From Centroberyx gerrardi (Eukaryota; Chordata; Actinopteri; Beryciformes; Berycidae): a DNA stretch of 64,000 nucleotides. Numbering within the stretch: position 1 is the first letter of the stretch; each line of letters begins with the position of its first letter. The translations under genes were made by a program, and so were the position numbers. Below, piece after piece: positions 1-14,036 of the stretch. A model generated the notes under the pieces. That model saw nothing but the letters and a program-made list of their open reading frames with translations. It was not told where the DNA came from and did not search any database. Location: the NCBI RefSeq assembly GCF_048128805.1, contig NC_135998.1, positions 25,073,396 to 25,137,395 on the forward strand, in the 5' to 3' direction.

Positions 1-1800
1 CCTTTGGAGATAGGTGGTCATTGCTTTGATGTTTTGCATTGCATTTCCCAGCAATCACTTCACCCCCACACCCCCAAACAAACAAACATGGGCTGTTTTA
101 CTGAGACTTATGAAGTGACTACAAACAACACAATGCTAGAGTTTCAGCCAGTGCCTAAAAGCGGCCATGTCTAGAGAGACGGTAATATCTACACTATATA
201 AATATATTAAGCATGTTTTGTAAAACAACAGGATAACTGTTCACTTACGTCATTACTGCCTATTTATTACAGTTGATAGCCCCAAGCAAATAGTAGCTGA
301 TGAACGCAGTGTGAAATATTTATCTGATGTGTGAGTACAAAAAAATTGCCAGATGTCATTCAAAAGTTGGCTAACTTGCAACTCAGTGCAGTCACTGTAT
401 GATAGTGAAACCTACCAGTCCAAAAGACAAAGTGCTTTTCATTGTTGGATGTTGTTGAATCCTTTGCGGGATTATTCCGTTTCCTTATCCTTGTTCTGCC
501 ATGGTGGCTATCGCTGCTCATCCTAACTCATCAGTTTTTCTTCTATTTATTCCAAACAAATTGCTGTTGCTGCTTATGTAAACATAAAACACATCACTTC
601 CTGTGCAGCAGAGGATTTTTCCTGGGAATGTCCTACCCGGCACTTGGTGTTTAGAACAGCAAATGTAAACACTGTTGTGAAATGTGCTGAATTACTATTG
701 TATGGTATTAATTGGTGACAGAGAGTAGCAAAATGTAGCATTTATTTATATGAAAAAGTTGCAGATTATTTATTTAAAGAACACCTGTTTTCAGCCATAA
801 ATCCTATAAGAGTAGGTCATAGTAAAGGGAATGTAGTGCCTATTCTTTCAGTTGTGCTGTGAACTGTGAGCTTTCCTCTCCAGTGTTGACACTTCTGTCC
901 CTCTCACTCCGTCCGCATGGCATGGCATGTAATATGCTTTTTGTACATACTGTTTGGGTATTGCTGCAAGATGACATGATTTTATTTTTCCATTCCAAGT
1001 TCATCCATTGCTTACTGTGGACGCACATAGTGGCAGAAGAAGGTGGGATATGGATGCTGGCTCTCCACGGCTGCTGATGCTGCACCAGGAGCACTAACAT
1101 TTGTGCCACTAATGTTGGGCACAAAGGGTCCTTACTTCAATCTCATCTTTCCCTCATCAAAGCTCACTGTAGGGGTAGGCTGACCACTTACACTAACCTG
1201 CAAACATACAATAGAAAATGACTGGCACTGAAACATTTCAGTTGTGACATGTTTGTAGCATTATGCTTTTCATTCAATATAATAATCAAATGGCTTCTTT
1301 TAAAACATGACTTAAATTGACACATTTGCTATCCCAAAAAACTGAAAAAGAGAAAGCTGGTAAATTTGTTTACTTTGTTAGGCAAATTATTTGAGGGTGT
1401 GGGACAGGGGCAAAAAAGAACAGCAGGATACAGTTGAAACCTGTGGTATCAAATCTCTCCTTTTAACCCTAACCCTGCCATAATTAGGTACTGTCTTGAT
1501 GAACTCCTCTAACACGTGTGTTTAGCAAAGTGTGAATGTCCAAATCTGTGCCACAACAGAGGCACAGAGTCTCGAACATCTCAGAATAAAAACAGGCAAT
1601 GATCTTTAAATCAATCATTTATAATGTATAAACATAATATGAGACAAAGTATCAAATGAATCAATGTATTATGACAAAGCATATCTTTAAAATGGACATG
1701 ATGATATTGTTACATTTGTGACACTGATCTATAGCCTACTCACCAACTTTTTCATGACTCACTTAAAATACGTTTGCCTTGCAACATTTCTCTCTTCATA
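1..1800. other. Upstream intergenic sequence, no gene seen
   Basis: This AT-rich stretch lies ahead of the dab2 first exon. The open frames here are short, lack splice context and resemble no family I know. No bounded repeat was recognised. It may hold distal dab2 regulatory sequence, but nothing visible supports a specific element. Confidence 0.5.
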
Positions 1801-1839
1801 TATATGTTTTTCCTTTTCTAGAAAAGAGACCGCCCCTTT

Positions 1840-2098
1840 TCAATTTAAGGGGCATGAAGTGTGTGACGTCCCGTAGAGCTCTGGGCAGTGAAGGGTTAAA
1901 CTGGGAGGTAGCAGCAGCGTCTCCTTTTCTGTCCACGGCATAGCGGCGCATTCAGCGGAAAACATCTGACTCCAGCTGGCTTCCCAAAGCTGTGTTTGAT
2001 TTTACTCTCATTCACACCGGAGACGTGTAGCCATCACTGGAACAAATCTAACCGTTTCAACATCAGGATTACAAAGAAACCTGGGCGCTTTTTAACCG
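1840..2098 (+). promoter_or_regulatory. dab2: Candidate dab2 promoter and non-coding first exon
   Basis: A GC-richer island in an AT-rich background contains a CRE-like TGACGTCC at 1864-1871 and ends at a good splice donor (CCG|gtaggt) after 2098. No long frame is open through it, as expected for a 5'UTR exon. The next exon (from 5676) begins after a polypyrimidine tract and CTAG acceptor and carries the start codon. The exact transcription start is not visible, and the assignment to dab2 rests on position and orientation only. Confidence 0.45.
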
Positions 2099-4404
2099 GT
2101 AGGTTATAGTGGCATTCACTTTATTTCGCATCCATCCATTAACTAAAGGACTACCAAAGGACTGAAGGACTACTGTAGTAGTTTTAAATTAGTCTTTAAA
2201 ATGATGTCAGTTGCCTTATGGAATGGAATGTCTTTACTTACAAGTAACTTTGTGGAAGTTGCAGTTCAAGTTTTAAACAAACTTCAAATCGATGATTTTT
2301 CCATGAATTCCAGCTGCGGCACGTCGCTTCACCCGAAATTCAGGCGAAATTGTGTAAAGTTATTATTTTTGGTCATTTTTGAGTGTGGCTCTGTGGCATT
2401 TCGCGGTCCTTTCTGTGTCAGTTGTTGGCGTAGATAATAAAATATCTAATTTGATTTTTTCCCCGTGTAGAAAGTTTTTTTTTTAGGTCACTGTCTCTTA
2501 AAGTTAATCCTAGCTGTAAAACCTATTCACGTATCGTGCATTTAATCCTGAGACGTGACCTACCGTGGCCTATATTTCAATAAGTTCTTATGGTGCAGGC
2601 TCTGTGAAGACAGAAAGCTAGTTTTACTGCAAACCCGTTGTATGAAAAGTGTTTGCATGCCCTCTGTGTTCGGTTCGCAGTGGGCCTGTGGTATTTCACC
2701 ATCTCATTCACTTGCAGACTGAGTCATTCCCTGATTTCCTCCAGATGTGCAGTCGTTTACGTTTCCTGACAAAGCAACAGCCGAGGATTGTGACATTTCT
2801 CTCCCTGCGCTGCAGTTATTCTGCTGACATGTATGATTTTACATTTGTTGTTGTCTCGGTATCTTCTGGCGGCATTTAGCGTGTTGTTGTTGTTTGTGTT
2901 GTGACCATTGGTTGATTCGTGCGTAATGCTGCGTAAAGGAATCATGACTATTCCCTCTAAAGCTGTAACCTAATATAGACCTGTCCAGGCCCCATCTTCC
3001 CTCTGCTGCCTGTGACGGACAGCCTTTTCAAATAGCGAGTTAGTTATTAAACTGTCACCCTTTAACTCAAATGTGCATGAACTGCTGACATTTCACCCAT
3101 TTTATTAGCTTGGCACAATCTCTCAATGGGGGGAAGGCATTAGGACTCTGACACCACAGTAGTTACTGGACAACTAAAATCATGTGTCACGAAGACCTGA
3201 TCATTTCAAAGCCCGTCTAAATTGAGCATCAACAAGTGCTTATAGGCTATGGTCTGTTTCTACAGGCATTATCACACAACAGCAAGTGTTTGTGCCTGTG
3301 TGTTGGTGAGGGAGAGGATATCACCATAGAGGGCACAAAATATACGGCTTGCCATGCTTGCTGCCTTGTCTTATCTGATAACTGATAGTAAGAGTACTTA
3401 ATTGTTTATTTTGTGATAAAGGGTCTATTACACTCCAATTAAGGCAGTCACCTTTTTCAGGTTATAATAGTATTTCAGGAAATGAGTGTTACCATAGACC
3501 TTGAAAACATGTTATGGTGTTAGAAAACTGTAACTGAAGCTGGATAACGAAGTTTTTTATTGTTTTAGTGCTGTAGCTCTTGTGATGTAAACCTTATTAT
3601 AGCATAAGATTACACAATTTAAATGATTTCTGCAGTGAACAGACATTGATAGAAGCTTCTGCATTGCATTGATATTCATTTGCATAATCTCTGTATACTT
3701 GTGTCAATCTTTGTTTGATATTGCCAGCTTTGATTCACAGAGAGGGAATTGTTGGCACAAAGTTCAAACGGACCCAATGACCTGAAAGGTCTTATCTCTG
3801 TTACCTCCTCTTTTAGCTACTGTTTCCTTTACAGATCTAACAAATTATCTGTCTGAGGAAACTAGTGAGAGTGATTTCATCATAAAGAATAACATTGAAC
3901 TGGATGTTTTTTTGCTATTCTTTCTGTTGGCTTCTCTGGATGAAAGCACAATTTGAATAATTTTGGATTAATTTAATTTTATCCTGGTTCCAAGTCATCA
4001 TAGGACAATATATTAAGTGGAGGTTACAGATGAGAGTTAGCAAACTATTGTTTGGTTCCATGACCATTCTGAAGACCAGAATGTCCATTTGTGGTTGATT
4101 AGCTGGGCATCACGGGATCTCTCGCCTGGCTAGCGTAACATTAACTTCATTTAATTGCTCAACCTTTGCCCATTTTCAACCTTTGGTCTGTCCTACAGTA
4201 ATTACAATCTCTTCACACTAGCAATTCAACCAGTGTAGCCTCTGGAACGGGTCCTAAAGGTATGTCTCACACAGACAATTTTATTCTGTTGGTTGTATTC
4301 CATGATGGTTGTGTAGAGCAGTAGCCCTCTGCACATAAGAGTGTAGACTATGTCTCCATTTTGTAATTTTTGTCTGGCTGAATACATGTTATTGTTTCTG
4401 CTGT

Positions 4405-4440
4405 TCAGTCTTAGGTGAGTTCTGTCTCACCTAAGACTGA
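4405..4440. repeat. Perfect 15-bp inverted repeat with 6-base loop
   Basis: The arm TCAGTCTTAGGTGAG (4405-4419) is followed by the loop TTCTGT and its exact reverse complement (4426-4440). No target duplication or longer terminal repeat surrounds it, so it is a lone hairpin and not a recognisable transposon end. Confidence 0.9.
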
Positions 4441-4630
4441 GCTCTGTGTACCTGGGAGTCAGAATGTTGTGGCAGTCTCAGAAAGCATGTGTTTGTTATA
4501 TTCTGAAGTGGTTATGAAGTAATTGAATAAAATGAATGACGTGGGTGTTGTACCTAAATAAAACCAATGTGTACACCTTCAGCTAGATGAGGGGATGAAG
4601 TTGAATCTCAGGTGCTGTGGCACTCTACAC

Positions 4631-4867
4631 CAGGGGTTCTCAAATAATTTATTTTCACGGACCCACAAACAGACAGACATTAAGCTACAATTTGATAAGA
4701 TTTAGTTCCAGACTGGAAGATTTTGTTGCTGATTTAGTACTGAATCATAGAACTGTCTACACGGCACATGAGGAGATAATAGTGGTGAGAGTGAAAACTA
4801 GGATGACAATAGTCATTCTTATACAATCTCTAATTAAAGTCCCTGGACCCCAGTGTGAGAACCACAG
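4631..4867. mobile_element. hAT-type MITE in dab2 intron 1
   Basis: The element begins CAGGGGTTCTCA and ends TGAGAACCACAG, an imperfect terminal inverted repeat of the hAT 'gTTCTCAa' type. It is flanked by CTCTACAC (4623-4630) and CTCTACAG (4868-4875), an 8-bp target duplication with one mismatch. It is 237 bp long and non-coding. Confidence 0.75.
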
Positions 4868-5803
4868 CTCTACAGCTCCAGTGTGATGAAATTCTGTTGT
4901 TTTTGCAGTTTTCGATTACCTCTCTAATTGCCTCTTATCTTCTGCACATTAATTGCTGAGCTGTGCTTGAACGATGCCTAGAACGGAAGCAGAGATAATT
5001 GATGCGGATGTTATTGTTGATATGAAGATAGTGCAAATGATAAACTTGTTGCCAGTCTGAGGGCAAACCACAATTAGCACCACTCTCTGATAGTTATTAT
5101 GGGCCGAATGGATCACATGACTGATGTGGCAATATGATTTGAACAGTAACTGTTTTCCTAATGTAGGCCATCTATACAGCTATAGTGATACCCCCACCCT
5201 AATACACTGCTTAAATAAGTACAACACACAGTTCAATGGAAAGATAATTCTCGTAGGCACAATAGATTTGTGCAGATGTGACTATGTGCAGGATCTTTAC
5301 AGGGCTGCACAATTAGCATAGCAAGTGTGAAACAGGGTTAGAAATGTGTGGTAGGGGTGTTTTCTGTGTCCTTATGAGGACATAATGTTTTATGGGTCAT
5401 TTGGAGTTTCTGTGGTTGTAAACCTTCACTGTGGATCATTAAAGGAATACGATTGTTCATAATGTGCACAAAATCTTTCTGTAGCCACTTGCATAACCTT
5501 TCTAGTAGGCAGAAAGTAGATTGACATTGTAAAGTGTTTTAATATAGCCCTGAAGGTCCATATCCGTTTCCCATCTACAACAGCAAAAACTGTATACTAA
5601 CATTTTGTCTCCTCCTCGTTCTCCCCTTTTCTCTCACACCCTATAAACTGTCCCACTCCACTCTCTCTGTCCTAGACAAATTGGAAGAGCATGTGTGAGC
5701 ACTGAGACTCCTCTGCTCAGTTGACCTCCCTGCCCCTGAACACGGAGCTGCTGCCTGGTTCACCCCTGTCTGCCTGCTCGTCCCGCGAGGCTCACCCCGC
5801 ACC

Positions 5804-8800
5804 ATGTCTTCAGAGGTGGAGAACAGCACGCCTGTGCCTGCTGATCCCAGCATCCCCTCCCCTTCTACAGCCTTACCCTCCACCAGCAGTCCCACCTCCC
5901 CTGCAACAGCCACATCCAAGACCCCATTCAAGAAAGAGAAGAAGAAAGGTGAGTAATGCGAAACCTAATTATTGTACCATAGAAAATGATTCACCTCGTT
6001 AACAGCAGTGGATTTGACCATTTAATCTTAATAGAGTCTAGTAGTAATCATATTTTATTTTATTATGCGATAGTCACACAATGCTATTAAATAATATTTC
6101 ACCACCATATTTCAAGTCAAACAGTCTTCTTTTAATGTTTATAGTCACTGACAAGACAGATGACTACCTGCTGGCCAGGTTTCAAGGGGATGGCGTGAGG
6201 TACAAGGCCAAGCTGATTGGCATTGATGATGTCCCAGAGGCCCGAGGAGACAAGATGAGCCAGGACTCCATGATGAAACTTAAGGTGGGACCTGGGATTG
6301 TGAAGAGGGAGTGAAATTCTTAAATCACTAGTCATCCCTTTTTTTGATCACTCACAAAAGACTCTATAAATAAAATAGTGCACATTCATTGTATCTGTTG
6401 TCATACTGTTATCCAGGGCATGGCAGTAGCTGCTCGATCCCAAGGTAAACACAAACAGAGGATCTGGATCAACATTTCCATGTCAGGCATCAAGATCATT
6501 GATGAGAAGTCAGGAGTGAGTTCAGCCACCTTTTGTATTTATTCCTTTATATTCAAATCACATTGTAGAGTTTATTAGATTCCAGGTGGAAGTATATAAG
6601 TGAAGAACACCACAGGGTATTAAAGTGTAAACAAGGCACGTTATATTATTTGTCTTGCTAATAAAAACTCTGTCCTTTTCACTCAGGTGATTGAACATGA
6701 ACATGTGGTGAATAAGATCTCCTTCATTGCCAGAGATGTAACAGATAACAGGGCATTTGGTTATGTGTGCGGAGCAGAAGGACAGCATCAGTTCTTCGCC
6801 ATAAAGACTGGACAACAGGTAACACATGCACGCACGCACACACACACACACACACACAATGAACAACAAAATCGAATGGACAAAATTGAGAGGACTTAAT
6901 GTTTTCTATCTTTTTGTCACCATACAGGCAGAACCCCTGGTCATTGATTTGAAAGATCTCTTCCAGGTCATCTTCAACCTGAGGAAGAAAGAGGCAGAGT
7001 CCTCACAGAAGGTAACTGATAGTCATTTGACTTGAAACAGGGAAATACCTTTTTCTGAAAGGCAGATAAACTACCTACTGAATGTCAACACTGCCTCCCT
7101 GTGCTATTTCACAGAATCACACCATGAGACTTTCCATTGAAATAAAGTTTTTTTTCCTGCATGACACGCCCTCAGTAAATTAAGAAAAGAAGGATAATCA
7201 TGAACTGTCTACATCTGTTTACAGGGAGAAAATGGCAGCGCAGTAGTTGAGGTAAGCGCTTGCATGGTGATTTGTTCAAATAGTTCCCCAAAGTCAACAT
7301 TTAACCTTCTGGTTTTGCATTTTATTTTCAGAATGGAAGTGACGCCTCGCAAAGTGTTGGTGGTGAAGCAAAAATTGCCCAAGTAAGGATTTCTGCTCTG
7401 TTGCGTTTGTGACTTTCATCATTTATCGCTATGAATAAAATTCCATTGATTGTCTGGTTGAATTGAGCTGCCCGAGTAATAGTCGGTTAAATCCATTTCT
7501 GTCCCTGTCTGACGTCCAGCCAGTGGAGCAGCTTGACCTCTTTGGCGATATGTCAACCCCTCCAGACATCCAGGCTCCAACTGTAAGTGTGTTGCCATAG
7601 TGTCTTAGTAAAATGTTGCTCCCTTTATCTGGGATATTCCATATAGTGGAATTATACCTAGTCACTGAGGTGTATGGCATTTATTTTGGCATAGTTAGGT
7701 ATGGTTTAGTTTTTCTCCTTATACATTTGTATTATCACATTCAGAAAATAGCACTTGTTTATAATTACAGGGCTGTACAACAGTCATTCACTGTTCTGGA
7801 CAAAAGTCTTTTATCAAACAAGCCTATTTTCATCTAGTGTGTTTGTTTTCATTGGTGATTAAACTGCTTTGTAAACTCAAAGTTGAGTAATACTACTGTT
7901 GAGTGCAATAATAGCAGTCATCATTTACTGAATGTTGCCTGTTGTCAAAAATGTGATTTTGTATGTCTTTCTGAAAAAAAAACATGGCTCCACTGCATAA
8001 CTTCAGCACTCCTCAAATCATTCCACGTTTTTGATCTCAAACTCAATTCTATAAAGACCATCATTTTTGTGTATAAATATGAATTATGAGTATATCCAAT
8101 TTGATAATTTAGTCCACTGTAGACTTGAATCTAAAGAATCTTTTAAGAATTGAGTTTCTGGTCCCTGTTTATTGATCTCAATGCTGTTCATCAATCCTGC
8201 TTCAAGCTGCTACCAGTAGAATTTGAAATTTGATGACTTTGGCGACCCCCCTAGTGGTAGTGTTTTACATCACTGTCAACTACCACCCACCAGTTGCTTT
8301 CCCCCATCAACTACCAGTAATCCCATTCAAAAAGTCTTTCAGTACATGTCTCAGTATGTTTCTGACATCAGCATTGTACCATGAAAAAGTTTTCAGGAAT
8401 TCCAGGAAGCACATTTTTTGTGGCCATAGTGGACATAGCCAAAATCACAAGCTACTGCTGCTGATGGAAAACATTAATGTTAGCTCACAAGCTAACGCTG
8501 GAAAATTAGGCCCGGCATTACTATTCAGCTTCGTAGTTTGGCTACACTGATCAAGGAAGCATCATCGCTCCAATAAACGCAATACTTAGTTTATGTAAAA
8601 TGTTCGTATTAGTTACATGTTCACTCAGTGATTGGAATTGTTTCAGCTCAAGTAGCTACATTGGTGTTTGTGAGCTAACAGGTATGTGTGACGTCAGTAA
8701 TCTATGCCATTGTGCACAGACTAGAAACCACAGAACTTGATAGAACAGTCATTCTCATTCAAATCAACGTTCCAGGACAGTCAGAGCAGCGGCCATTTTT

Positions 8801-11800
8801 ATGTGTACCATTAGGACAGCTTTCAGTTGAGTTTTGACAATTTGCTAAGCATTTATGCAACAGACACATCTGACGGTCTTTACGGCCTTAAAGCCCAGAC
8901 TTGCGTTGTCACCATAGCAATTAACCCTTAAAGTTCCACAATTGCCATTTTATTCAGTACTAGCCAAATTACCATGGAAAACAGTGGAAGGACCATTCTA
9001 TCCGAGATCACCCACAGAGTTGATTGTAAAGCATTGGTAACAGATTTTGATTGACTTATTGTTATATCACTAGCTTGTCAAGTAGAATGAAAGCCAGCTC
9101 AGTGTCGGTCTTCAACCCCTTCAGCTAGTGAACGTCCGGTTGAGGTTTATTCTGGTCTACCCCGGGCTCTGTCACTCTCCTTTTTTGCTCTTTTTGCCTC
9201 CTTCATCAAAGGCTTCTTTTTGCATTTTACTGAAGAGGGTACAGCTGTTGGGTATGGTGTTTTTGCAATGGTTCCACCATCTGCCATTTTGAGTAGGTTC
9301 ATGCTGTTCATTCAAAGTGAGGTAGTCCTCCTCCTGTTTTGGTTTCCTTTGTGCCGTAAGTCAGTCCTGCACAATTCGCAGGAAATCGTACCCAGGGACA
9401 CAGAATAAAATCATAGGAAGCAACACGTAGAATATACCAATTTTCACCGTGATGGTCTCATTTATCCACAGCCATCATACAATGCTATCAAAATTAATCT
9501 GAGAATGATATATTGAGGTAAATATTCTACATGTAGCAGCTTTAAATTATCATGTCTTTTCACACCATGTGATTCATTTTGCATTTTGTTAACAATTGCT
9601 TATCTCCTCCAACAGAACTGATTTATAAATCTGTCTTTTCTCTCTCCCACTCTCCTTCTCATGTTAACCAGGAATCTAATGATATTCTCTTGCTGGACTT
9701 GTCTGCTGAAGTTGACAGCAATCAGAATTGTATAAAGGGAAACCCCTTTGTCACTTCCTGTGCCCCTAACCCTTGGACATCTCCCCAGACAGAGAACCCC
9801 TTTTCCTCAACATTTGGCTTCTTTCCAACCCCAGACACTGACCCTTTCAGAGATGACCCCCTTTCCAAATCACCCACCCAATCAGCACCCTATAATTCTC
9901 AGATCTCTCTCACCGCCACCAATCACAGCCTAGAGAACACTGTTGCCAGCATTAGTAAGACAATCATGAATGGTGGTCTGAATGGAGACTCTGACCACCT
10001 CAGTCAGCAGATGAATGGGTTATCCAATAAGACCATGATCCTCGCCCTCAGTAATGGCCAGTGGCCACTAGGAGGCACAATGGCTCAAGGGAACAAGATT
10101 ACCATGGTGGAGGGGAATGATTCTGGACCAGTTCTCTCAATCCAAAACCCATTTTTTGACACGTCTCTGAAAAATGACCCCCCCTCTAATGACATAACTC
10201 ATGACCCACCGCCCCCAATGACTCGTTGCAAGGATTCGGTTGTCATTAGCCCGCCTCCACAGAACACTAAGGCTGGACGAGGTCGAAGGAGTGCAAAGGT
10301 GAAACTCCATAGCTAGCTGCATCATAGTAATGTTGCATGTCTGATGCATAAGAGTGAGTTTTTTATGCACACCTCCCAAACCATAATTGGTTTCCTAACA
10401 TCTCCCTTTCTGAGCACTGGGACTGTATATTGTTGTCTGAGGGGAAATGCCAGAGTTTGCATTGGGCTTAGATAAGATATGAGGCCTGTAAATTAGAATT
10501 ACAGCAAAGGGCTTGTTGTGTGTTTCATTCTGTCTCTACCTGTCTCTAATATTAATGGGCTTCTAACTGCATGCACTGATGTTCACATGCTTCTCTAACT
10601 GGCTTGAATGTAGGACAATTTGACTGACCTGCTGAACAATGAACTCTATTCCCTTTGTCATCTCTACTCATAAGCTATTTTATAACTTTCATGCTTCAGC
10701 GAATAAAGAGGTGGTAAGTGGGGATGTTTGCATCTTTATCATTATTGAAGTAAAATAGTATTTATTTCTGACATAATCACAATACATTATTGGTACAATA
10801 ATTCTTAATAATTCTTAAATCTATGTAGTTTATAAATTGTCTTCATGTAAACAATCATTCCCTTTGTTTTCCCTTTACCTTTGTAGCAAATGTGGTTGCA
10901 ACATAATTTCATAGTTTTCTTTTATTTTCTATGAATAGTCTACATCAAGTGACCTATTTGGGGCAGACCTGTTTGCTGCTCCTAGTCAGACTGAGGGGTC
11001 ACCTGGTCCACCTGCCAACTCTGCTGCCGCGTCCATAGCTGCTCTGGGTAACACTGTTTAGACTAGCATCTCAAAATAATGACAGTACCCTGTTTGTATT
11101 CATGCTTATGGGTTGGATATAAAATGTGGAATGTGGCATCTACAAAAAAAGGGGATTTTGTGTTTAAAGCATATATTCAGATGCAGTCCAGGAGGGTATA
11201 ACAATGTGCTAACATACTTAAGCCTTTAGATTTCATTGCCTTTGAAATGTTTTATCCCAACTTTTTCATCTTCAGGGAATCTTCAGTTAGGTCCTCCGGC
11301 TACCACCTCTGTCCCTGGTACAGGCATGTGGGGAGCCTCCACCTCTGTACACTCCATGTACTCCATGCCAGGAGGCGTCTCCCAAGTGACACTCCCAGGC
11401 CCCGCCTTCCCACAGCCATCTGCTTTTGGTGCCCCGCCCATACCACCCACAGCCTGGGGCCAGCAGGTGCCATCTCAGTTTGGTCCCCCACCTCTCTCCC
11501 CGCCCTCTCTCAACTGGGGCCAGCCTCCACAACCCGGGTCACTTGGTGCTCCAGGTTGGGGTCAGCCCCCCGTGACCAACCCTTTCCAGCCTGGCCTGTT
11601 CCATGGAATGGGTGAGCACCAGGGTCCTCCACGGCCCCCTCCTAGGCCGCCTGTTAAGGAGGCCCCTCAAAAGGTGGAGAACAGTGCCTTCACAGCTTTG
11701 GACCCCCTTGGAGATAAGGAGAAGAAGACTGGAAAGGACATGTTCAAGGACTTCCAGATTGCCAAGCCCCCTGCCATCCCAGCGAGGAAAGGGGAACAAG

Positions 11801-12452
11801 GGTTCAACTCCGCTCCAGCCCCCAGCAGCAATGAAGGGGGGGCATTTGATCAGTACTTTTCCAGTAAAGTGGGCTTGCCTCAGGATGTTGCAGATCATGA
11901 CGACTTTGACATCAATCAAATCTCAACTGTTGTCAATGGTAAACCACCAGCTAGGCAAACCAGTAATACTTGTGAAAATTTGGGGAATTAATAATGTGTA
12001 TATGATCGTGAGATTTGTCGCTAAATGTGACCTCTGTCATATGGCTATTTAGATGTTCCTAAACCAGCCCTTGCTCCTGCTGCTGTCCCAGCTCCAAGCC
12101 CTAACCCTGGCCTTCTAGACGCTGCCTTCTCCCCTACTCCAGTCACAAACAGTTCAGCTCCAGCCCCAGGACAAGGCCTCAATCAGAACATGTTTGATGA
12201 AGCATTTGGGGCTCCAAATCCCAGTCTCTTTGGAGCACCACCCATAGCTATGGTATAGAGAGTAACACAAAAGACAGTCACACATTTATATCCAGCATCT
12301 AACAATGATACTGTAAACCCTGTAGTTAATGTCTGTCTGCATTCTAATTCATTTTGCCCTTTTTCTCAATCTTATAGCAAAGCACTCCTGCCGTTCAGAC
12401 TTCTGGTTCCTCGGATGCTTTTGGGGACCCTTTTGGAAATCCCTTTGCTTGA
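5804..12452 (+). CDS. dab2: Disabled homolog 2 (Dab2), clathrin/AP-2 endocytic adaptor
   Basis: Coding exons: 5804-5948, 6145-6284, 6417-6515, 6687-6818, 6928-7011, 7225-7251, 7332-7382, 7520-7582, 9672-10298, 10939-11047, 11276-11938, 12053-12252, 12378-12452. They join in phase to 804 aa; all introns are GT-AG. Dab2 binds NPxY tails of LDL-receptor-family proteins and membrane phosphoinositides, and recruits clathrin, AP-2, EH-domain proteins and myosin VI. A lysine-rich KKEKKK segment leads into the PTB domain (about residues 50-185; [34 protein letters not shown]). Then come the AP-2-type motif [13 protein letters not shown], a clathrin box LLLDL near residue 253, a DPFRDDPL cluster, and several NPF motifs including the terminal GNPFA. 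The [12 protein letters not shown] and [12 protein letters not shown] segments match the conserved myosin VI-binding region. The start has a good Kozak context (CGCACCATGT). It resembles mammalian DAB2 (about 770 aa) rather than DAB1 because it keeps the whole C-terminal adaptor tail. Confidence 0.96.
6837..6860. repeat. (CA)n microsatellite in dab2 intron
   Basis: About 10 CA units lie roughly 20 bp after the splice donor that follows the PTB-domain exon 6687-6818. Confidence 0.9.
7583..9671 (+). other. dab2: dab2 intron between PTB-linked exons and the large tail exon
   Basis: This 2.1-kb intron lies between the DLFGDM exon and the clathrin-box exon. Around 8160-8900 the composition changes and looks like degraded repeat (for example a gctaac-rich patch near 8480-8500), but I could not define ends or a target duplication. 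No coding potential is seen. Confidence 0.5.
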
Positions 12453-12824
12453 CCGTAACTTTGTCCACAAGTAAGTGCTTTTTTTGTTCATGTATGTATA
12501 TTCCTAAACTGTCTTCATCTATGTATACAGCATTTTTACCATTTTTTTCTTTTGCACTCACAGGACAGTTTGAATGGAGTAGCAGAGATCTTCACCATCA
12601 AGTGGCATCTTTGGAACCAGCTGCTACAACATGCGCAAGACAATCCAAATGATCAACTCTTCTAACTCTTACCCTGCACCCACGAGTTCTCACCTCTCTT
12701 TTAAAACATCGATTTTTTTTTTAAACTATGATGTTTTTTTCTCTATCCAATCAGTAGTTTTCTTATTGCTGAATACCACTGATTTAGAAGTAAAAGTAAA
12801 TGTTTCGTCATGATCTGCTGAAGG

Positions 12825-12910
12825 AATAAAGATGGCGTCAAGGTGGGAGAGAAGGCATATGTCCAAAGATGTTCAATGCTGATACTGTCTATATTAAACA
12901 GAGAAATAAA
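12825..12910 (+). terminator. dab2: dab2 polyadenylation signals
   Basis: Two AATAAA hexamers at 12825-12830 and 12905-12910 follow a roughly 370-450 bp 3'UTR after the dab2 stop codon. The T-rich tract after 12950 would serve as a downstream element. Confidence 0.7.
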
Positions 12911-14036
12911 ATAATACAATCATAATGCTGCTTTGTGGTGAATTTTATCAGACCGATTGGGTTTTCTTTTTTTCTTCAGCATGTAAAATCCACAACATTC
13001 TGTTTGGGTTTGCCTGAGCGTCAGCTTGTGAATAAACAGATTGCAATCCACTGGAGGTCCAACAGTCAAACAGAAATATCTGGTTCAGCTAGATACATAT
13101 GGTCAGAGTTCAGGTTGCTGAGGGACCGAGTGTGTCAGTCTTATTGCACCAGCAAAAAGGATCAATGTCAGTTTGATGTTTTTACAAACCTATACTATGT
13201 TTGTCATGATTGCCTTCAGTAGGCTACATTATTTTAATCTCTGTAACATGTTTCTGTTATGTCACTACCATATTTATAGTATATACTGTTATATACTTTG
13301 CTAGAACATTTTTGGATACGTATGCTATGTCTAAAATGAAAAGGTAGAACCATTCAATTTAAGCAGTCAGATTTGCTAGTCTTATGATCTATGACATTTC
13401 AATCAATATTGGTGAACATAAACCATTCTTCATAAACCAGAAACACACACAGATTGACCCAGTGATGGAATTAAGAGTGAACTGAGGATGTTTTTTTGAA
13501 GATGTGGTAAAGGTGACCGAGACAGCACTCAGGTGGATCTTCTGGGGAAAATGTGTACGAGTAAAGATGACTTGCTATACTGCAGAAACACATTTCATAG
13601 AATGTTTAGTATGTCTCAATATATAAACTGGCCAAAAAGTGTATTTGTACATGTACACAACATTCATTCCAAATATATTTTGGACACTGGCAACACATTC
13701 CTCCTGGTAACTGGAAAGAGGCACTAGTGACAGGAAAGCAGGAAAGGACCCTACAAATCCTCCTAACTAAAGGCTTGACCAATTTCGCTAACTTCACATT
13801 TATGTAAGATAATGGAGAAGACAATTTCAGATAGATAAATGGATTTGTTAGAGAGTAGAAGTGTGATGTCTCCCATTCAAAGTGGATTCAGAAGAGGTCA
13901 GTAATGGATCCTAAGGTGTGTTTTGAATCTGAGTTACGAAAGGCTCAAGTTAATAAGGAAGCAGTAGCGGTGGTATTCTAAGATGTGGAAAGAGCGACAT
14001 TTGATAAAACGATCAGTTAGGAATTGGAGAAAAGGC

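Larger units (their letters stand above)
2099..5675 (+). other. dab2: dab2 intron 1
   Basis: This 3.6-kb intron separates the candidate non-coding exon from the first coding exon. It carries a 237-bp hAT-type MITE (4631-4867) and a perfect 15-bp inverted repeat (4405-4440). No other gene is seen in it. Confidence 0.45.

Noticed and set aside
11236-12052. Overlapping frames in other phases of the dab2 Pro-rich exon
   Set aside because: Only the frame with [15 protein letters not shown] and the myosin VI-binding segment joins in phase to its neighbours.
12935-13222. 95-codon frame after dab2
   Set aside because: It lies beyond the dab2 polyadenylation signals, has no recognisable domain and no splice context.
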